Source: Anthopleura xanthogrammica (Eukaryota > Cnidaria > Anthozoa > Actiniaria > Actiniidae). Taken from it: a stretch of DNA of 64,000 nucleotides. The notes below the pieces were generated by a model. The model ran no database searches and was not told the origin of the DNA. It saw only the letters and a list, made by a program, of their open reading frames with translations. Where the stretch lies: positions 5,533,835 to 5,597,834 of the forward strand of contig OZ025211.1 in the NCBI GenBank assembly GCA_964019055.1. Direction: 5' to 3'. The position numbers were made by a program, and so were the translations under genes. Of the stretch, positions 58,925-64,000 are shown one piece after another. The first letter of the stretch is position 1. Each line of letters begins with the position of its first letter.

Positions 58925-61900
58925 TTATTCGAAACCATTTTCACTGATATTATCATCGTCATCGTCTTCATCCTCGTCCTCGTCTCCATCTTCCATACTT
59001 CTTCTTCCTGCTTCCACCTGGTTTCGATGCATGATTGCTCGTTCGTAAGCTTTTTGCAGTGACTTTCTCATTGATAGTTTTTTGCCCTCCATCAGTTTGC
59101 TATCGTCTATCGCCTTGTTCACTCCTAATAATTCCAATTTATGTCGAGGCAGCCATTGCCTAAAGAAATAAACATTAAATAACAGTTATAAATCTTGATT
59201 GGTTGATGGCATGTGCTTTATGAGACCACACAGCACGTGCGCAAACTTACTAGTTGACTCCGCGTGCTTTATATCTGCCCACGGCACGCGCGCGCCTTTT
59301 TTTTTTTATTTCATTAATGAAAATCAACCATGACATTTCAAGACCTCAATGAATTTTCAACACATAATAAACCCAGTTCTTTTGAATAAAATATCAGAAT
59401 CTTCGTTTTCTTACCATGTCCGTCTCGTATCAAAGAACAGTACTAAATAAAGCGAGTCATCTGTCACTGATCTCTCTCTCATTACGTCTTCTGGAGGCGC
59501 AGGTATTGGGATACCATTATACACCAATCCTTTCTTTGTCTTTGGGTCGATTATCTGAAAATAATGAATAATTTTTGATATGAATTAGTCTTTTACAGTG
59601 CTTTCCAATCATACATTTGGCCGTCGCGACGAGATAGGGTTTGTTAAAGTATAAACCTATCACATGAATAACGCGTTAACCACAATCAGAAACCTAGATT
59701 AGCATCAGCATTAACACCCAATATGATAATCTTCACTGTCATTCGGTAGATTACATATGGCTGAAAAATCCGCCCCGCAAGGTCACGGTCACGGTACGGC
59801 AATGACGACCGTTGAACCAATGACAACGCGCAAAATTACCTTTCATCGGATAAAAACAAACAAATCAACGAAGACTAGAAGACGATGTATATAACATATT
59901 GAACAAACTAATACATACCAACGCAGGATAAGAGGGGTATCCACGACACTTGGCCCACACCAGTTCTAACGGTTCGAGTGGAGTTAAATCTAGATCAGAA
60001 TCCGTCGTGGCTTTTCTCTGGCGCTTCTTCTTCACCATATCCTCGACGGGCCCGTTCGCAATCCTATTCTCACCTGCACCTATCTCAGTGTCCGTTGTAC
60101 TTTGCTCATCCTCCGAAACAGACGAGAAAAGCCTTGCCTTTCTCTTCTGTCGTCCTCCATTTGCCCGCACTTCTGCGTCAGATTCCGACCCACTGGTATA
60201 TGAGCGGTTATTTCTTTGTCGCAGGCCGTTAGCAAAAGCGAAGTCGAGGTTATTATGGGACTCGTACATCGGTAGGGTTGCGTCCTCGATAAGTTTACCA
60301 AGCTCTGTCTTGTAGGGTTTTCTGTGATGGTACGTCCCTTCGTGATTACCGATGTCGTTGCGCCACTTATTGTTCGTATCTTTGACCGGGTTTTTCTCCT
60401 CAAACAAGCTTTCTACTCCTCTGTTGACATCTGTCTTGTGATTGTGCGTCACCTGCGACTCAGTACAGACGTCAGTGTTATTCTTATGATTGACAGGTTG
60501 AAGAACGTGGTTCGGAACCATCGAGGCATCCACATTCAACTTGTCGTTTGTCGCATTCAAGTTTCGTCGTACGCGACTTCGACCTTTGTTGAAGAGGATT
60601 CCACTTCTTCGACTCATGCCAGGGCTGGGATTAGTGGTTGCCGTGGAGACGGACGGGTCAGCGGTTGCCTTGGGTTCAGATGCCACAGTACCCGCGGGAT
60701 GTGCAGTCGCCACGTCTCCTTCTGGGAGCGCGTTTTCTTCAAGCCTTGGTTTTTTACTCGGAGGTATTTCATTGGCTGAATCTTCACTGGTGAATACGTC
60801 ACAAGACCTGGATCTTCTTTCATCGTTCATGACACCGGCTGGGGAAAAAATAAAAAGGGGAGGTGATGGTAAGTATAAGTATTCACTGATTTGTCTGCTG
60901 ACTGGAGAATACTGCGCAGGACATAGTAAAGGCGCGAAAATACAAGACACATTATTGCGTTGCAAGTTGCTCGTATTACCACCTCGCGCGCAACAAATTG
61001 CAGAGAGTAGACAGAGAGAACAAAGTTGCGCAACTAAATTATATTGTTGCACGTGGTGGTAATACGAGCCAAATTCACTCTGCAACATGCAATGCAACAA
61101 TGTTACACGATTTTGTTGCTCGTATTTCCGCGCCTAAGGAAGAAAAGAAAAGTACGAAAGCGCAAAATTGAAACAGTCAATACTTACCACTTGATTCAGA
61201 GAGGCGTCTTTTTTCCTGATAATAAAAAATTCAGAATGTTATATATGGGGTCAAAATAAAGGTAATTTCCTTAAACATTATTTTTAGTTTAGTCATATAT
61301 AAGCTCAGCTCTCAGGCCCATTTTTTCAATGTGAAATGCAATTCCCGTTTACTGTGTTATGATTATATACCATCCAAGACAGACGCAAATTTTAGCACGT
61401 CGAAATTTTACGCCAATCAACCGCATATTTAGGCACAATAGACAATGTGCATCAAAGCTCACAAAGCACTATGGGAAACCGAGCCCTGCAAAATTGAAAC
61501 ATGGAAAACAAAGGAAATGTCAGAAAAAAATACTCTGTTATTTTCTTCTGTTAAAATACTTAAATTTCCATAGGAAATGTCGAAGGAAAAATTGTCAGAT
61601 GAATGTTTAGAGAAGCCAAAAAAGTGTAAGGACTCGGTTTCCCATCATGCTTTGTGCTAGAAATTCGAGCTCGTGCACATTGGCTGTTTGGTGTTCTAAC
61701 TGTGGGCAAGTCTTAGCTTGTTCTGACTTGCACGATAGAAAGGGGATTAAGAAGAGATAATTTCATTTTAGTGCGCACATCTGTAGTAAACACTGCATCA
61801 ATTACCTGGTTCAGTTTCCGTCTCACAAGAGCGATTTCTTTTCTAAGTGTCCGTACTCTTGTTGCCCTTACACCTGGGGAAAAATATCATCTTTATAAGT

Positions 61901-63731
61901 TACATCATTAAATATAAGTATAGGAGAGAATACAAGACGATACAGGACGTGTATAAATCTTGAGTCCTAGAGCACGGTAAATGTGTTATCAGGAAAACGA
62001 GGAGCACAAAAAAGATTCACTTCCATTTACTTCCTGTGTTTGTAACACGTTAAACAAGTCTTGTTGTACAGATCATACATAACTATGAATCACAGTGCAT
62101 GAGGTCATGGCTTATTCTTCAAAAATGCTCATACTGTACACGCTGCTGTCACGGTCGCAGCACAAAAGGTCTGTATCGCGAGTTTTTTCTTTTTTTCTTT
62201 TTACAGGTATACAAAACCTAGCAGTATGTAATAAATGACTTACCACCGTGTTTTATTGCTTGTGTCATGTCAAGTTTTTCCGTCAAATCCTTCAGCTGTT
62301 CTTCTAGACTCATTTCTTTTCTTTGCTCTTCAGTCAAAATGAAATCTAAAGAAAGAGCAGACTAGGGTTAGTTAATTATCTTATCAACAGTTTTGGTCTC
62401 ACCAAAACCTTTTTCAATGCCAAACCCTTGAAGCAGTAGAGTACCGATGAAAAATATTTTTACCTTAGAGAAATGTTTCATCGCAATCAAAATGGAAACA
62501 ATAACAACCTTGCAGGGCTTTCAGAATGTTTTGGAGTAGGTGATCGTAAGTGTGAAATAGCTGGCTGCTTTTTATAGAAAAGAAAAAGGAACAGCTAACA
62601 CCGAAGCAACTGTCGGCTTAATCTGGAAGCCCTGTCTTGATTACAAAGAAGTTACCATGGTAACGACCTTAAGCATAATGCACCCTTGGTTGCTATCTTA
62701 CTTAAATACAAACAAGTGACTAAGGAACACATATTGAATCCACACAAGGTTGTCAAAATTATTTCAAGCAGTAGGGGAATCAAAAGAATTATTACAGGTA
62801 GGTGAATGTTATATAGACAATCCCTCCCATGAATCCCCAACCCCAACACCTTTGCATTAAGTAAGGATGAGCGGTAAAAATGCTGGTGACAAGTACCTTC
62901 TTCAGTTGGTTCCCTATCAGCAAGGGTGGGAGCCTCCTTGGTGTGCAAGCCTGTGACAGGATCAATACCTGCCCTTTCAATCTGTCGTCGGGCAGCACGG
63001 ATGATGGGTCTTCCTTGGTCTCTCAACTTCTGAGCTGCTCTGTAGTAGATGGTGTCTGGGGCATTGTACTGTAAACAGTTGTCTATCACTAGGATGAAGT
63101 CAGCTTCAAATTGGTCTATCATGTGGTAGAAATTGGAGTTGATTCTGGAACTCATGGTTGAGAAATCCATCGGGGTTTTAATAATGTCGAGATAATCAGG
63201 AACCTATGACACAACAATAAACTTTTGTTAGAAATGGCTAAAAATGTTAAAACGTTATGTTAAATAAACTTTTCCAAAGCCTGAAAACCGTAAAATATCT
63301 TTGATTTCATGTTAAAAATGTGTTTTTTTTTGGGGGGGGGGGGGGGGGGGGGGGAGGGGGATATATTTAAGTATGTGGATAAATATGCAACCAAGACTGC
63401 AATAGACCTCTTTAGCTTAGGCATTTGTTTTGCCCATTTTAGGCCATGTGTCATTCCTTTGAGAATAGGATTTCTTGTTTCATTTGCATCTAAACAAAGA
63501 AATGATACTCAAGGGAATGACATGTGGGTCTGAAATGTCAGAAACATTATGCCCAAGCTAAAGAGGTCCATTCTCTGAACAGTATATGACCAGTAAACAT
63601 ACCTCATTAGGGTCCACTGGTTCACAGAAGATGTCACCAGGATCTTTATTCTGGATTTGTTCTAAGGCTTTTCTCAACACCATGTTCAGTGGCTGCAACT
63701 TCAAGTCCACAACATGCTGCTTTACTTTAAC
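58925..63731 (-). CDS. BRPF1: BRPF-type bromodomain-PWWP scaffold, C-terminal part (window-truncated)
   Basis: BRPF1/BRD1/BRPF3 scaffold MOZ/MORF and HBO1 histone acetyltransferases. Exons in gene order: 63603-63731, 62897-63203, 62244-62345, 61806-61873, 61188-61215, 59919-60838, 59415-59554, 58925-59159; 1929 nt (642 aa plus stop), phases consistent. Upstream exons (PHD fingers) lie beyond 64000. Domains in order: bromodomain (VPDYLDIIKTPMDFSTM, VIDNCLQYNAPDTIYYRAA, with the acetyl-lysine Asn in QYNA); a helical SLEEQLKDLTEKLDMT segment like BRPF; a 307-codon linker; then PWWP (ELVWAKCRGYPSYPAL, PIPAPPEDV, LYLVLFFDTRRTWQWLP). The C-terminus is highly acidic (about 13 Asp/Glu). One invertebrate gene may correspond to all three vertebrate paralogues, so the symbol is a family label. 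Confidence 0.93.
60967..61070. mobile_element. Inverted repeat in BRPF intron
   Basis: ttgctcgtattaccacct at 60967 faces ggtggtaatacgagcc at 61053. The interval and its flanks are rich in GTTGC/GCAAC words, also seen at 56320-56460. Confidence 0.6.
63321..63360. repeat. T10-G21 homopolymer junction in BRPF intron
   Basis: A T-run passes directly into a very long G-run broken by one A. Lengths may be sequencing-limited. Confidence 0.8.
63402..63572. mobile_element. MITE in BRPF intron
   Basis: Ends agacctctttagcttaggca and atgcccaagctaaagaggtc are inverted copies. Inner arms share gtgtcattcctttgagaat with its inverse at about 63497-63520. Related to the CENPK intron element at 34238-34560. 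Confidence 0.75.
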
Positions 63732-64000
63732 CTGAAAATTGGGAAAATAACTTTTAATGGTCCATCGTGTTTAATCTTTGTACTCCTAATTGAAGTCTTC
63801 AAGAAGGTCAGTCTTGATACTGGATGGAATATCCTAGGGTCGGGTAAAAAAAACACAATGAAATTATGTAAAAGTAGTTGAAATAAAAAAAGCCCAAACC
63901 TATAAAAAATACTGGCAGTGAAAAAAAAAATTTATGGCATGCTTAACCATGGGTAGAACATAAATTATTTCTTTCTGGAAATAAATTTCTTCTCTACAAA

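Noticed and set aside
60541..61062. 173-aa plus-strand frame opposite BRPF
   Set aside because: Antisense shadow of the large BRPF linker exon.

Overview
This is eukaryotic nuclear DNA. Coding exons are short and separated by AT-rich introns with GT/AG borders, genes lie on both strands, and non-coding DNA is full of foldback elements and microsatellites. Four multi-exon genes can be identified by protein family: XPC, CENPK, an HBP1-type AXH/HMG-box gene and a BRPF-type bromodomain/PWWP gene. tRNA-headed SINEs resemble those I remember from stony corals, so I infer an anthozoan cnidarian, probably a scleractinian coral. No search was run, so the taxon is an inference.

Layout. 1-17.4 kb: a tandem array of intronless genes for seven-transmembrane proteins. 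There are seven intact copies (one on +, six on -) and at least three decayed pieces: a tandem repeat carrying the N-terminal segment, an orphan repeat-bearing tail, and a truncated 3' copy. A block of about 5 kb has been duplicated inside the array. I do not recognise the family with certainty; the C-terminal half looks distantly like TMEM121. 17.4-18.9 kb: a LINE remnant and an 8-bp minisatellite. 18.9-30.5 kb: XPC, a nucleotide-excision-repair damage sensor, 27 coding exons, complete. 31.7-37.4 kb: CENPK, a constitutive centromere protein, 10 coding exons, minus strand, convergent with XPC. 37.4-46.9 kb: gene-poor, with SINEs, a Tc1/mariner-like MITE, a possible upstream promoter and an array of roughly 75-bp repeats. 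46.9-54.9 kb: the HBP1-like gene, whose first recognisable coding exon encodes a C2H2 zinc finger not expected in HBP1. 54.9-58.9 kb: non-coding, with a GTT/GGT repeat and nested foldback elements. 58.9-64 kb: the 3' part of a BRPF gene on the minus strand, running off the window.

The four conserved genes are nuclear housekeeping or chromatin genes with no shared pathway visible here. The membrane-protein array is a separate, fast-evolving unit. All exon models below were built by hand from frame, splice-site and family similarity. Those for XPC, CENPK, HBP1 and BRPF keep frame through every junction.
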